64,000 nt of DNA from Bacillota bacterium. GTDB lineage: Bacteria > Bacillota > Clostridia > Tissierellales > Sedimentibacteraceae. The stretch lies in contig JAEXUD010000059.1 of assembly GCA_023453025.1 (NCBI GenBank), positions 1 to 64,000 of the forward strand. Reading direction: 5' to 3'. Position 1 is the first letter of the stretch. Every line of letters begins with the position of its first letter. Positions 8,433 through 17,986 of this stretch are shown piece after piece. Below the pieces are notes generated by a model, which saw only the letters and a list, made by a program, of their open reading frames with translations, was not told the origin of the DNA and ran no database searches. A program made the position numbers and the translations under genes.

Positions 8433-9008
8433 TCATCTGCCGGCTATAAGCTTAAAAAATATAAACAGCACTGCAATCATTATTACTATCGGTAAAAGAT
8501 GGAACTTAATAAAATACATTAAATAGTCCCTGGATGTATATTTCTTTCTGTTTTTATCTAAATAGTCACCTATTAATGACAGACATGCTTCCGTTCGTGA
8601 TTTGTTTACATTCTCAAATACTACCTTGTTGTTTGCAAGAGTTATATCTGATTTGCCGTCTGTGTATTTAGATTTATAATCTTCAATAATTTGTTTTATC
8701 TCACTCGTATTTTCCACGATTAATTTTTTGTCTATTCTTTTGAAAAAGTAAATTCTGTTTCTTTGAAAAATTATATATCCGCCTAATATTGCAATTGCCA
8801 ATATAACATTAATGAACATAGTATAGGATATACTCTGCTCATTATTATACCTAAAAAAACCGAACAGATATAAGCTCACCATCATGATTAATATCAGTAA
8901 AATATTATGCTTTTCAAATATAAAATTTTTGACTTTAAATTCTAGTATCAAAGAAATAATGTAGTAAAATCCGCCTATTATTGTAACTTCTATTATTAAC
9001 TCTCTCAT
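8433..9008 (-). CDS. Membrane protein, unknown function
   Basis: A 191-residue protein with about five hydrophobic helices (residues 5-22, 33-50, 60-80 and the C-terminal 165-187), interrupted by a polar region at about 90-155 that probably forms a cytoplasmic domain. AAAGGT precedes the ATG. It starts 3 bases after the stop of the VanW-type gene, which implies co-expression with it. No family recognised. Confidence 0.6.
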   Translation of the reverse strand: MRELIIEVTIIGGFYYIISLILEFKVKNFIFEKHNILLILIMMVSLYLFGFFRYNNEQSISYTMFINVILAIAILGGYIIFQRNRIYFFKRIDKKLIVENTSEIKQIIEDYKSKYTDGKSDITLANNKVVFENVNKSRTEACLSLIGDYLDKNRKKYTSRDYLMYFIKFHLLPIVIMIAVLFIFFKLIAGR

Positions 9009-9011
9009 ATT

Positions 9012-9878
9012 TCATACCTTTCTATGATTCAACATTTTGTTACCTGTTTTGAAATCCATCTCAAACCTCTGATTTGTTTCCAAAAATGGTGAATACATCA
9101 TTAATGCATGATTTTCAGTTATATATTCTTCATCAATGAATTCATCTGTTGTGGTATATCGTCTGCGATACAGCTCATTGTGTCTGCTAAAACCTCCCCA
9201 GTACTCGCTCATAAAAGTATGTTTTTTTTCGACTACTTCGTATTTGTAAATTGGTTTATTATTTGATAACCAGCTGCCTTCAAGATAACTTTGTCCGACA
9301 TTAACCCTTAACTGAAATTTTTCGTTTGTATCATTCCTAATCATTAAATCCCTATATGGATAAACACATGTGGCTCCGCTTCCAAAGGGCTGAGTACGTC
9401 TTGAATCAGGGAAAACATCAAAGGAATGACGATAGCGTTCTATGACTGTCAGAGGGGTATGCATAGTCATCCAATAGATTAGATTAGAAAGCTGACATAA
9501 TCCTCCGCCTACACCCATAGTGTAGGCACCGCAATATAGTACCATTCCCGGAACATAACCTTTTTTAGCTGACGGTCTGCCAATAAGCTTCCAATAGCTG
9601 AAGGTTTCACCGGGCTCGATTACTATACCATCAATCTTTTTTACAGCTATTTTCAGGTTAATAATTTTATTATACTGATATTGCATATCAACTCCATTTA
9701 ATTCTCTTAACAAAGGAGTAAAATGAGAAAAATATTCATATTTTAATGATTGTGGAACCTTACAGTGAGCAAATTTAAATTTCCCGGAATTCCATAGCAA
9801 ATAACGAGACAATGTGTAATATGCCTTCCCTGCAATTAAGCGAAATTTACTTCGGTTTATCGGCTTTAAATTTTCCAA
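9012..9878 (-). CDS. VanW family protein
   Basis: A 288-residue VanW-domain protein. The family core is plain: 'IEPGETFSYWKLIGRPSAKKGY', 'GVGGGLCQLSNLIYW' and 'ERYRHSFDVFP', in the usual order from about residue 90 to 160. VanW occurs in some vancomycin-resistance clusters but its biochemical role is unresolved; no other van gene is present here, so resistance should not be inferred. The start is TTG at 9878, with GGGGG eight bases upstream. It lies in the run of envelope genes, tightly followed by a membrane protein. Confidence 0.85.
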   Translation of the reverse strand: MENLKPINRSKFRLIAGKAYYTLSRYLLWNSGKFKFAHCKVPQSLKYEYFSHFTPLLRELNGVDMQYQYNKIINLKIAVKKIDGIVIEPGETFSYWKLIGRPSAKKGYVPGMVLYCGAYTMGVGGGLCQLSNLIYWMTMHTPLTVIERYRHSFDVFPDSRRTQPFGSGATCVYPYRDLMIRNDTNEKFQLRVNVGQSYLEGSWLSNNKPIYKYEVVEKKHTFMSEYWGGFSRHNELYRRRYTTTDEFIDEEYITENHALMMYSPFLETNQRFEMDFKTGNKMLNHRKV

Positions 9879-9938
9879 CTTCTAAATCCCCCTTATTTCA
9901 TAAATCTGTGAATATAAGCCTGAAATTTCCTTGAAATT

Positions 9939-10172
9939 TTAAATTTGGATATTCAGCATATCTTCACATCTATCATTAATATATTTATAAGAATCATATA
10001 CTCCCTGATTATAAAATTCGGAAGCCAATTCATTAATTATAAAATCCAGCATCAAATCAGAAGCCAAATCTCCGATTTCTTCATCTCTTTCATCATAAAA
10101 ATATTTCTTGATTTTAGCAATCATTGATTCTCTTTGCTCTTTAGCTAATTTAAACTTATCTTTCTTTTTCAT
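9939..10172 (-). CDS. DUF2164 family protein
   Basis: A 77-residue protein matching the DUF2164 pattern: 'IKKYFYDERDEEIGDLASDL' followed by 'LLDF'-like and 'YNQGVYDSYKYI' segments. Its function is unknown. The start is taken at ATG 10172, where TGAGGATACT supplies a ribosome site; an in-frame ATG at 10229 would add 19 basic residues with no good site. No signal or membrane segment. Confidence 0.75.
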   Translation of the reverse strand: MKKKDKFKLAKEQRESMIAKIKKYFYDERDEEIGDLASDLMLDFIINELASEFYNQGVYDSYKYINDRCEDMLNIQI

Positions 10173-10274
10173 AGTATCCTCATTCCATAATTTATTCTTG
10201 ATTCGTAGTGTCTTGATTTGCTTTTTCATAATCCCAGTAAAATATTATGGTTTTAAAATATGAAATTGTCTTGA

Positions 10275-11216
10275 TTATTCTGTCAAAGCACTGCTGAGTA
10301 CAATTAAAACCGGATTATCCTCATGATAAACTATAGCAATAATGTGTTCTCTTTCAGCCATAAGCTCATTCTTGTTTAGTGAGGTAGGCTGCAGGAATAC
10401 ATCGATGCTGCCTGTATCATCGGCAAGCTTTCCAACTAAATACTTATCCGTGTCAGGTATAATTATATCCATATTTTGTAATGTGTCGGGAATAGTTTTA
10501 ATTTCCTTGATATCATCTATATGACCATGTATAGCGAAATACCCTGCAGTCTCTTTATTTGCAGTAGATTCAAAATCCAGCAGCTCTGATACCGTACATT
10601 CGTTAATTTCTGCAGAGCCGTTGTTTTTCTGATTCTCATTGATTATTCTCATATAATTTTCATATGATATATTATTCATAACCAACAATGAGCCGACTCG
10701 ATTTCTGTTGTCATTGGCAGGTGAGAAGGGTCCGATTCTTACGCTTAAATGATCCTCCCCCATACGCTTTGCCCAGGACAATCGATTTTCATAATTTGAT
10801 TCTGTCAGGTAATATTTTAATAATTCATTTAAACTCCTGTCCATTTCTCTTTTGTTTCCGTAGAAAATACCCACTAATTCTAAGAGCTCGGGCAGCTCAA
10901 TGTTGTAGAAATCATCAAATTTTTCTGCTGTTATACTGCCGGGCAGAGCCCATGACATATTTAATATTTTTCTGTCTTCCTCAAGCATAGAACCTATACC
11001 AAAAATTATATTGTCTTCATTTGTTAATGTGATAATATTCTGTTCTTCATCAACTTCATTAATTTCCTTAATGTGCCAATTCAATTCCTGCACTGACAAT
11101 ACATTTTCCATATCGGTTTTGCTGACAGGAAATTCATATTGCTCAGTATTGCTGTCACATGCTGTTAAAAGTATAATTAATACAATAGATAATGCAAGAA
11201 ATAATTTACGTATCAT
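10275..11216 (-). CDS. Lipoprotein of unknown function
   Basis: A 313-residue lipoprotein. The signal peptide ends in the lipobox LTAC with Cys at residue 20. The C-terminal ~90 residues (from about GHIDDIKEIK) contain 'YLVGKLADDTGSIDVFLQP', which looks like a small OB-fold or tOB-like strand pattern, but this is a visual guess. AAGGAGG sits five bases before the ATG. Neighbours are membrane proteins of unknown function. Confidence 0.65.
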   Translation of the reverse strand: MIRKLFLALSIVLIILLTACDSNTEQYEFPVSKTDMENVLSVQELNWHIKEINEVDEEQNIITLTNEDNIIFGIGSMLEEDRKILNMSWALPGSITAEKFDDFYNIELPELLELVGIFYGNKREMDRSLNELLKYYLTESNYENRLSWAKRMGEDHLSVRIGPFSPANDNRNRVGSLLVMNNISYENYMRIINENQKNNGSAEINECTVSELLDFESTANKETAGYFAIHGHIDDIKEIKTIPDTLQNMDIIIPDTDKYLVGKLADDTGSIDVFLQPTSLNKNELMAEREHIIAIVYHEDNPVLIVLSSALTE

Positions 11217-11309
11217 AGTTCCTCCTTAAAATTGACTTAATCATTATCCTTACCTCCACATTAACATCTAAAAATATTAATTTACAATCAACCTGCAATG
11301 GTTTAAATA

Positions 11310-11750
11310 CTATTCTTTTTCTTCATTATATAATGAATTATTATAATATTTAACAATACCTATCAGATATGCGGTAAGTAAACTGCTTTTTACAATTATC
11401 CTGATAAAAGCAGATTTAATATCATCCAGATGTAGAAATTCATCAGCCATATACAAAAATAGCAGATGCCCTATCACCGTTAGTGAGCTGCTTCTTTTAT
11501 CATGATTATTTGTCAACTCAACACCTGAAAACCTAAAAATTAATGTGAGTATTTTTCCATAAATATATAATAACGGAACTGACAATATCAGACATATAAT
11601 GTAAATAAATATAATACTTATGCCAAGGTTTTCATAAAAATTATACTCATCAATTAAATATGATAAATATAAAGACAAGGATATGAACAAAAAACTTAAT
11701 ATTGTCAAAGACACATAATTTATTTTATTTTGATTATTAAATTTGTTCAT
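11310..11750 (-). CDS. Four-helix membrane protein, unknown function
   Basis: A 146-residue protein with hydrophobic helices at about residues 12-30, 40-68, 88-105 and 118-134, and a polar stretch NNHDKRSSS between helices two and three. GGGAG is present upstream of the ATG. No family recognised. It sits between a lipoprotein and a membrane-anchored protein on the same strand, with gaps of 93 and 44 bases. Confidence 0.55.
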   Translation of the reverse strand: MNKFNNQNKINYVSLTILSFLFISLSLYLSYLIDEYNFYENLGISIIFIYIICLILSVPLLYIYGKILTLIFRFSGVELTNNHDKRSSSLTVIGHLLFLYMADEFLHLDDIKSAFIRIIVKSSLLTAYLIGIVKYYNNSLYNEEKE

Positions 11751-11794
11751 ATTTCAATTCTCCCACCGTTTTATATTTTGAATTCCATAGCTAC

Positions 11795-12271
11795 TCATTG
11801 GATTAAGTCATAGTAAAATTCATCAAGGCTGCCTTCTTGCTGATCCATGACAACCGAATTATATATGCCTGATAAATTTCCGGCGTCAATTATCTTATAG
11901 ATTTTGTTGTTTATTTTAATATATTTACTGTTGTAGATGCAAATATAAATATGATTTTTTTCATCGTTATTATCGCATAAAACAAGTTGGTATGTTTCTT
12001 TTAGTTTTGGTGAATATGACTTAGGAGCGATAAATTGTTTTTGCACCTTCATGTTTGTCAACAAAGCAACAATTTCTTTTATTGATTCTTGACCGGTTAC
12101 TTTTAATTCCTTTGTAGAATGTACAGAAAAATAAATATAAGTATCTATTTTGTCAGGTAAGTTTTTACTGGTATATGGATTGATTAATTTATCAACCTTT
12201 ATTTGTCGATAATAAATCGGAATGACCATAAGGAACATAAAAACTGCAAATAATATAATTTTCTTATTCAT
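11795..12271 (-). CDS. Membrane-anchored protein, unknown function
   Basis: A 158-residue protein with one N-terminal helix (residues 3-19) and a polar domain outside. The start is ATG 12271, six bases after AGGAGG; an upstream in-frame ATG at 12337 lacks a site and would bury the helix. The domain ends with DEFYYDLIQ. It heads the minus-strand run of unknown envelope genes. No family recognised. Confidence 0.6.
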   Translation of the reverse strand: MNKKIILFAVFMFLMVIPIYYRQIKVDKLINPYTSKNLPDKIDTYIYFSVHSTKELKVTGQESIKEIVALLTNMKVQKQFIAPKSYSPKLKETYQLVLCDNNDEKNHIYICIYNSKYIKINNKIYKIIDAGNLSGIYNSVVMDQQEGSLDEFYYDLIQ

Positions 12272-12411
12272 CAAATCCTCCTGTAGAACTTTTATATCAC
12301 ATAACTGTAGATAACCTAATACAGCAGCTAAATCCATAAATAATCATCATGAAAATTAAAGATATAATATTAGACGCTTTAAAATTACAATTTGTTCCAT
12401 TTGTCAGCATA

Positions 12412-12448
12412 AAAAATAAATCCCACCCTTATAGGACGGGATTTATTT
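12412..12448 (-). terminator. Terminator after the HAD gene
   Basis: AAATAAATCCC at 12414-12424 pairs with GGGATTTATTT at 12438-12448, with T- and A-runs on both sides. It begins immediately after the stop of the HAD hydrolase. Confidence 0.85.
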
Positions 12449-13108
12449 TTATACAGAAAATATAAATTTTTTAAAAGATTCAACAGATGAAAAATAATAA
12501 TCTGAGCTTTTTTTCATATAGCTTTTTATTTCCGGAATTATATGGGACCACCCTGCTGCCGCAAAATCAACATTACAGCTTCTTGCCATATCTAATCCGG
12601 GCTTTAAATCATCCAATACTATTATCTCACTGTTATCTAATCTTAATTTTCTCATGATTTCCTGTACAGGATAGGGGTTTGGTTTTCTTTGATATTCTTC
12701 TAAATCCCATCCGAATATTAAATCAGGTGTAAAATCACAATTTAACATATAGTCTCTCTCAATTTGTTTGCTTTCAGAATGAGAAACAACACAAATAATA
12801 CCTCCTGATTTTTTATAATTTGTTAATAATCCGGAAAAACCTTCATAAAAGTCAGGTGATTTTGAATTTGTATAATTGCACCATATTTTATATTGTATTT
12901 CTTGCTCAGCTTCGGTAAATTTTAAGATATCCTTACATAATTCTGAAAATCCAGGGTTGAAGCAATATGAAACAAACTCTTCAAGACTGAATATCTTCAT
13001 TTCAGGTCTTAGTGTTTTTAAAGCTTCAACAAAGGAAGGATAATGTATTTCCGGTGTGCTTTTGACCACTGTATCATCATGGTCCAAAATTAAACAACGG
13101 TATTTCAA
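12449..13108 (-). CDS. HAD superfamily hydrolase
   Basis: A 219-residue haloacid-dehalogenase-like phosphatase. Motif I is DHDDT near residues 8-12 (nucleophile Asp and acid Asp), motif II is VSHS, motif III is the Lys of RKPNP, and motif IV is DD in VLDDLKPG; the cap between I and II is helical, as in subclass IA. Likely a small-molecule phosphatase; substrate unknown. The start is taken at TTG 13108, seven bases after GGAGG; an ATG at 13138 would overlap the gamma-glutamyltransferase end and lacks a site. It probably shares a transcript with ggt. Confidence 0.8.
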   Translation of the reverse strand: MKYRCLILDHDDTVVKSTPEIHYPSFVEALKTLRPEMKIFSLEEFVSYCFNPGFSELCKDILKFTEAEQEIQYKIWCNYTNSKSPDFYEGFSGLLTNYKKSGGIICVVSHSESKQIERDYMLNCDFTPDLIFGWDLEEYQRKPNPYPVQEIMRKLRLDNSEIIVLDDLKPGLDMARSCNVDFAAAGWSHIIPEIKSYMKKSSDYYFSSVESFKKFIFSV

Positions 13109-13131
13109 TTCAATGCCTCCATCATCCGGTA

Positions 13132-14739
13132 TTACCATACCGCTACTTGCCCATCTGTTCTGGGTTCTGCTGCGCCGCAGAGAGTTCCTTCATCAGTTCT
13201 TATAATCATCTGTCCTCTTCCGAATTCATTAAGATTTGATTGTATTTTTACCTCATGTCCTCTTCTTGTTAAATCTTCTGCTATATACATTGGGACTGAC
13301 GGTTCTATTTCTATGTTATTGTCCTTAACCCACTGCCATCTGGGAGCATCTAACGCTTCCTGAGGATTCATGTGAAAATCAATCATATTCATTACTACCT
13401 GCACATGTCCCTGAGGCTGCATAAATCCGCCCATAACTCCAAAAGGACCTACTGCTTTTTTATCCTTCATCAAAAATCCCGGTATTATTGTGTGATATGT
13501 TTTTTTATGAGGCATAAGACAGTTGTCATGATTTGGATCCATGTTAAAATTATATCCTCTGTTCTGAAGTGATATTCCCGTTTCAGGTATTACAATTCCT
13601 GAGCCAAAGCCCATATAATTGCTTTGTATGTAAGAAACCATGTTTCCTTCACCGTCTGCAGTACATAGATAGACTGTACCTCCGCTGAACGGATCTCCTG
13701 CTTTTGGAAGCAGTGCTTTTTCAGTAATTAATTCTCTTCTGTCTGCAGCATATTTTTCAGATAGCAATTTGTTTACTTCTGCTCTCATCTGTGTCATATC
13801 GGTAATATATGTGCGGCCGTCGGCAAATGCCAACTTCATAGCCTCAATTTGTTTGTGGTATGTCTCAACCGTATCCTTATGCGTAAAATCAAATCCTTTT
13901 AATATATTGAGAGCCATTAAGGCAACCAATCCTTGTCCGTTAGGCGGTATTTCACAGACATCATAGCCTTTATAATTCACGCTGATCGGTTCAACCCATT
14001 CAGGCTTGTAATCCATTAAATCCTCTTTAGACAAATATCCATTGTATTTTTTAAAAAAGTCATCTGTCTTATCGGCAATATGTCCCTTATAATAGGATTC
14101 GCCGTTGGTCCTGCCGATTGATTCAAGAGTATTTGCATGGTGAGGCAGCTTCCATACCTCCCCGAATTTTGGTGTTCTGCCATTCTCAGTAAAGGTATCG
14201 AACCAATATTTAAACTCATCTCCCTGTTCTTCTTTATAAATTTTATATGCTTCATCCCAAGCCTGTTTAACATTGACAGAGACTGTAAATCCGTTTCTTG
14301 CATAATTGATTGCAGGCTTTAATACTTCTTCTAATGAAAGCTTGCCAAATTTTTTGGATAATTCCACCCACGCCGCCGGAGCTCCAGGTACCATAACAGG
14401 GATAACTCCATATTTAGGGATTTTATTGATGCCTCTTTCCTTTAGCTTCTCCATAGAAATACTGTATGGCGAATATCCGCTGGCATTTAATCCATGGAGT
14501 TTGTCATTAATCCAAACCAATGCAAATGCATCGCTGCCCAGACCGTTTGATGTAGGCTCGACAACAGTCAGGCAGGCAGCTGAGGCTACAGCCGCATCTA
14601 CTGCATTTCCGCCTGCTTTTAGTATTTCCAGTCCCGCCTGTGCTGCAAGAGGCTGTGATGTGGCAACCATCCCTCTGTGACCGTAAACTACGCTTCTTCT
14701 TGAGTGATATTTATATTCCTGAGGATTAAAATTCATCAT
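13132..14739 (-). CDS. Gamma-glutamyltransferase family protein
   Basis: A 535-residue Ntn-hydrolase that splits gamma-glutamyl bonds. The N-terminal part has the family signature 'AAQAGLEILKAGGNAVDAAV' (about residues 33-52). The expected autocleavage/nucleophile Thr is in 'GGTVYLCTADGEGNMVSYIQ', near residue 356, and the downstream 'MGFGSG' loop is present. No signal peptide is seen, which together with the GGTVY form fits the cytoplasmic YwrD-like group rather than secreted GGT. Likely used for glutathione or gamma-glutamyl peptide salvage. AGGAG precedes the ATG pair. Confidence 0.88.
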   Translation of the reverse strand: MMNFNPQEYKYHSRRSVVYGHRGMVATSQPLAAQAGLEILKAGGNAVDAAVASAACLTVVEPTSNGLGSDAFALVWINDKLHGLNASGYSPYSISMEKLKERGINKIPKYGVIPVMVPGAPAAWVELSKKFGKLSLEEVLKPAINYARNGFTVSVNVKQAWDEAYKIYKEEQGDEFKYWFDTFTENGRTPKFGEVWKLPHHANTLESIGRTNGESYYKGHIADKTDDFFKKYNGYLSKEDLMDYKPEWVEPISVNYKGYDVCEIPPNGQGLVALMALNILKGFDFTHKDTVETYHKQIEAMKLAFADGRTYITDMTQMRAEVNKLLSEKYAADRRELITEKALLPKAGDPFSGGTVYLCTADGEGNMVSYIQSNYMGFGSGIVIPETGISLQNRGYNFNMDPNHDNCLMPHKKTYHTIIPGFLMKDKKAVGPFGVMGGFMQPQGHVQVVMNMIDFHMNPQEALDAPRWQWVKDNNIEIEPSVPMYIAEDLTRRGHEVKIQSNLNEFGRGQMIIRTDEGTLCGAAEPRTDGQVAVW

Positions 14740-14772
14740 TTGCTATACTCCTGTAATTTTATTTTTCCGCAA

Positions 14773-15471
14773 TTACCATGGACGAACATTTTCCAGCCAA
14801 CCCTGTTTTTCCCAGTAATCAACATCTGCCTTGTTGAAGCCGCCCCTTTTTTGTGCTATTCTCATAGCATTAAAAATTGCTTTGGTCTTTATTCCCGGAC
14901 TTACCTTTTTTGATGATTTAATTATTTTATGGGTTATTTTGTCTACATCCTTTTGGATTGCTTCTTTTTTCTTATGTCCTACCCCTTCCCAGTTTATGGC
15001 TGCCACTGCCTTTTTGTATCTGAATATTTTTGCTACGCCCCAAAACTCAAGGCTGTCCGTTATGTCCCTGACAGTGGATTTCATGCCGGCGCCTGCTGCT
15101 GTGGAAACAACAAGAGCCATTTTCCCAAACATTGATTTGTTAGGTCTGTGAACCATCCATTGATAGCCGAAATGATCCAGCAGAGTTTTCATCTGACCTG
15201 TTGTATGATAAACATATACAGGACTTGAAAAAATCAATAAATCTGCTCTTTCCAAGGCTTTTGCAATGATGCTGACTTTTTCATGGTGAGGGCAGAACTC
15301 TTCTCCTTTCATGAAGCAAAGACTGCACCCACAACAAAAATATGGCATGTCCTTCGGAAGAAAAAATTCATTTATTTCGTCTGCTTCGTTTTGCAAGCTT
15401 TTCAAGAACAGCTGAACAATGTTAAATGTACTTCCTCTGTGTTCAGTGCCGTAAATCACTGTAATATTCAT
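14773..15471 (-). CDS. Flavodoxin-fold NAD(P)H-dependent oxidoreductase
   Basis: A 232-residue flavodoxin-like reductase. The FMN phosphate loop is in 'IYGTEHRGSTFNIVQLFLK' (residues 5-23). 'FCCGCSLCFMKGEEFCPHHE' (about 46-65) is the cysteine-rich segment common in iron-sulfur flavoproteins of this class, and 'FSSPVYVYHTTGQMKTLLDH' is the second flavin loop. Substrate is unknown. An internally deleted relative lies at 3045-3150. GGAGAT precedes the ATG; it sits 33 bases upstream of ggt. Confidence 0.82.
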   Translation of the reverse strand: MNITVIYGTEHRGSTFNIVQLFLKSLQNEADEINEFFLPKDMPYFCCGCSLCFMKGEEFCPHHEKVSIIAKALERADLLIFSSPVYVYHTTGQMKTLLDHFGYQWMVHRPNKSMFGKMALVVSTAAGAGMKSTVRDITDSLEFWGVAKIFRYKKAVAAINWEGVGHKKKEAIQKDVDKITHKIIKSSKKVSPGIKTKAIFNAMRIAQKRGGFNKADVDYWEKQGWLENVRPW

Positions 15472-15513
15472 GATTATCTCCTATATTTTAAAAGTCAGAA
15501 GTCAACGTGGATG

Positions 15514-16332
15514 TTATTGCTCTATGAGTTTCCCATCTTTATATTTATATAATGAGAATTTTGAAGTCTCCCCGTTTTCATAAGTCCCTGCCTCCATAAA
15601 CCATTCTCCATCTGCCGTGTATAAACGTGCATAGCTGCTTTCAGCTGCTTCTGCTATGTCAACTCTTTCAAAGTGATTATTATTCCACCTGTATACATCT
15701 ACGAAAGGTGGCAAGCTACCTGTAGAAATAGCTGCTAATTCTTCTTTGCCGTCCATATCTAAATCAACAATTTCAGGAGAACCCATAGTCAGTAAGCTTT
15801 CCCAGTTTTTATTTATTTCATTGTAAGCAATTATTTTCATTTCTATATAGGTTGCGCCCATGCCTCCGACAATTTCAATTTCTTTTATACCATCAAAGGT
15901 TCTGTCCGCTAATTTGATATTCACATTGTCAATCCCGTAATAACCTACAACTCCAATCTCGTAAAGTTTATTTTTATGCTCTATGAATCCATATATTGTT
16001 CCTTCATCTGATTTTAAATCAGGGCTGTTGCTATTATTATCTATATATAAATGCACAGTTGATTCAATTTGATTTGGCAAGTCACCAAAATAAATGCTTT
16101 TTCCTTTAATCCATTGTTCTTCAGGAAAACCTTCTTTTAAAGTTAGTTTAGGCACTGGGGTGAAAGTTAAATCAATAGTCTTTTTGACAGCACTTTCATG
16201 TTCATTGCTTTCACCATCATTTTCTGTAATTTCATTATTTTTCTCTACTAAATCTTCACTGCTGTTTTCATTGTTAGTGCATCCGGCAATCACTATAGTT
16301 AATATTAATAATAAAATTAATTTTATTTTCAC
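15514..16332 (-). CDS. Lipoprotein of unknown function
   Basis: A 272-residue lipoprotein. The signal peptide ends in IAGC. A Ser/Asn/Glu-rich linker follows, then a domain with 'EIVDLDMDGKEELAAISTGS', an FG-GAP/VCBS-like repeat with the DxDxDG-type calcium loop. The start is taken at GTG 16332, six bases after AAAGGG; a TTG two codons earlier would leave no spacing. Likely a surface-anchored protein; no further function can be read. Confidence 0.65.
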   Translation of the reverse strand: MKIKLILLLILTIVIAGCTNNENSSEDLVEKNNEITENDGESNEHESAVKKTIDLTFTPVPKLTLKEGFPEEQWIKGKSIYFGDLPNQIESTVHLYIDNNSNSPDLKSDEGTIYGFIEHKNKLYEIGVVGYYGIDNVNIKLADRTFDGIKEIEIVGGMGATYIEMKIIAYNEINKNWESLLTMGSPEIVDLDMDGKEELAAISTGSLPPFVDVYRWNNNHFERVDIAEAAESSYARLYTADGEWFMEAGTYENGETSKFSLYKYKDGKLIEQ

Positions 16333-16437
16333 TTTCAACCCTTTCCTATATAACTTTTTTGAGTTTAATCAATTACGAAGACATCTCTGCGTGCAAGTTC
16401 AAGCTGCCACTGTTAACTGTTCCACTGTACCGCTATT

Positions 16438-17871
16438 CTATACCTTTAGTTCAACATTTACTCCGAGTAGAGCTTTGTCTTGCTCAAGAATTGGCTTTAT
16501 TGTTTCATCATAAAATTCTTCTACCTGCTGTGGTGCCCTTCCAACATAATTTACAGGATTTATTGTTTCTTCGATTGCATCTTTGGACATATTGATTATT
16601 TTGCTTTTTGACATTCTTTCTATCAGATCATTTTGCTTTCCGAGCTTTTTAACCTGCTCCGCAGCCTGCATTGATAATACTCTTATTTCTTCATGCAGCT
16701 CCTGTCTGTTTCCGCCTCTTTTTACTGCTTCCATAATGATATTTTCTGTAGCCATAAACGGGAGTTCTTCATTTATGTGTTTTTCTATTACTTTATCATT
16801 AACAACCAATCCTGAAAATACATTGATGGCTATACCAAGAATTGCATCTGCTGCTAAAAATCCCTGAGGTATGCTTAGCCTTTTTATAGCCGAATCATCC
16901 AATGTTCTTTCCAGCCACTGCGTAGCAGCTGTATTAGCCATATTTGCTTCATTTGACATTATGAATTTGGAAAGAGATGCAATTCTTTCACTTCTCATGG
17001 GATTTCTCTTATATGCCATAGCAGAAGACCCAATTTGATTTTTTTCAAATGGTTCTTCAATTTCCTTCTGGCTTTGAAGTATCCTTATATCATTTGTTGC
17101 TTTATGAAGACTCTGCGCTATACCGCTCAATGCCGACAGCACATAAAAGTCAACCTTGCGCGTATATGTCTGACCTGTTAATTTAAAAGAATCATGGAAT
17201 CCCATTTTTTCAACTACCAGTTGCTCTAATTTCTTCACCTTTTCGCTGTCATTGTTAAACAAGCTCATGAAGCTTGCCTGTGTTCCCGTTGTACCCTTTA
17301 CTCCTCTAAGTTTAACCAAATTGATTACATGATTGATTTCTTCATAATCCAATACCAGGTCCTGCAGCCAGAGAGCCGCTCTTTTACCTACCGTAGTAAG
17401 CTGTGCAGGTTGATAATGTGTATATCCCAGTGCAGGCATATCCTTGTATTTTATGCAGAAATCCGAAAGCACACTGATTACATTAACAAGCTTTTTTTTA
17501 AGCAGTAATAATGCTTCCTTCATTAATATAGAGTCTGTATTATCAACCACATACATACTGGTTGCTCCCAGATGGATAATAGGCATTGCTTTTGGACATA
17601 TATCTCCAAACGTATGTACATGAGCCATGACATCATGCCTGAACTCTTTTTCCTTTTGCGCGGCTAAATCATAATTAATGTTATAGATGTTTTCTTTCAT
17701 TTCATTAATTTGTTCTTCGGTTATATTGAGGCCCAATTCTTTTTCTGCTTCAGCTAATGCAACCCACAGCTTTCTCCAGGTTGAAAACTTGCTTTCATCA
17801 GAAAATATGTAGCTCATTTCTTTGCTTGCATATCTGGTTATTAACGGATTTTCATATGTATCTCTCGACAT
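16438..17871 (-). CDS. purB: Adenylosuccinate lyase
   Basis: A 477-residue fumarase/aspartase superfamily enzyme that cleaves SAICAR to AICAR and adenylosuccinate to AMP in purine synthesis. The family signature 'SSAMAYKRNP' is near residues 288-297 and carries the catalytic Ser on the mobile loop; 'TSMYVVDNTD' and 'GYTHYQPAQLTTVGKR' carry the other active-site residues, including the His. The length is close to the longer PurB form found in many clostridia and animals, rather than the 430-residue B. subtilis form. It appears monocistronic. Confidence 0.93.
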   Translation of the reverse strand: MSRDTYENPLITRYASKEMSYIFSDESKFSTWRKLWVALAEAEKELGLNITEEQINEMKENIYNINYDLAAQKEKEFRHDVMAHVHTFGDICPKAMPIIHLGATSMYVVDNTDSILMKEALLLLKKKLVNVISVLSDFCIKYKDMPALGYTHYQPAQLTTVGKRAALWLQDLVLDYEEINHVINLVKLRGVKGTTGTQASFMSLFNNDSEKVKKLEQLVVEKMGFHDSFKLTGQTYTRKVDFYVLSALSGIAQSLHKATNDIRILQSQKEIEEPFEKNQIGSSAMAYKRNPMRSERIASLSKFIMSNEANMANTAATQWLERTLDDSAIKRLSIPQGFLAADAILGIAINVFSGLVVNDKVIEKHINEELPFMATENIIMEAVKRGGNRQELHEEIRVLSMQAAEQVKKLGKQNDLIERMSKSKIINMSKDAIEETINPVNYVGRAPQQVEEFYDETIKPILEQDKALLGVNVELKV

Positions 17872-17931
17872 TTATACCCTTCCTTTATAGTTATAATTAA
17901 ATATTTAATTCATTGCTATTATTTTATCTCT

Positions 17932-17968
17932 AAATTAAAAAGAAGTAAACAATATATTTGTTTACTTC
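17932..17968 (-). terminator. Terminator of rny
   Basis: GAAGTAAACAA at 17942-17952 pairs perfectly with TTGTTTACTTC at 17958-17968. On the minus strand it is followed by TTTTTAATTT. It ends rny transcription before purB. Confidence 0.9.
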
Positions 17969-17986
17969 CATTAATTTCTCTTTTAA

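Noticed and set aside
9012..9878. A vancomycin-resistance locus
   Set aside because: VanW alone, with no vanHAX, vanRS or ligase genes nearby, does not indicate resistance.
11229..11267. A 12-codon frame (MIKSILRRNYDT) ahead of the lipoprotein at 11216, minus strand
   Set aside because: It has a GGAGG site, but is so short and so close to the next start that it is more likely chance than a leader peptide; no pairing regions were seen.
14306..14680. Plus-strand open frame opposite gamma-glutamyltransferase
   Set aside because: A shadow of the real minus-strand gene; no start site and no family.
16094..16513. Plus-strand open frame across the lipoprotein and purB ends
   Set aside because: Spans two real genes on the other strand and has no ribosome site.
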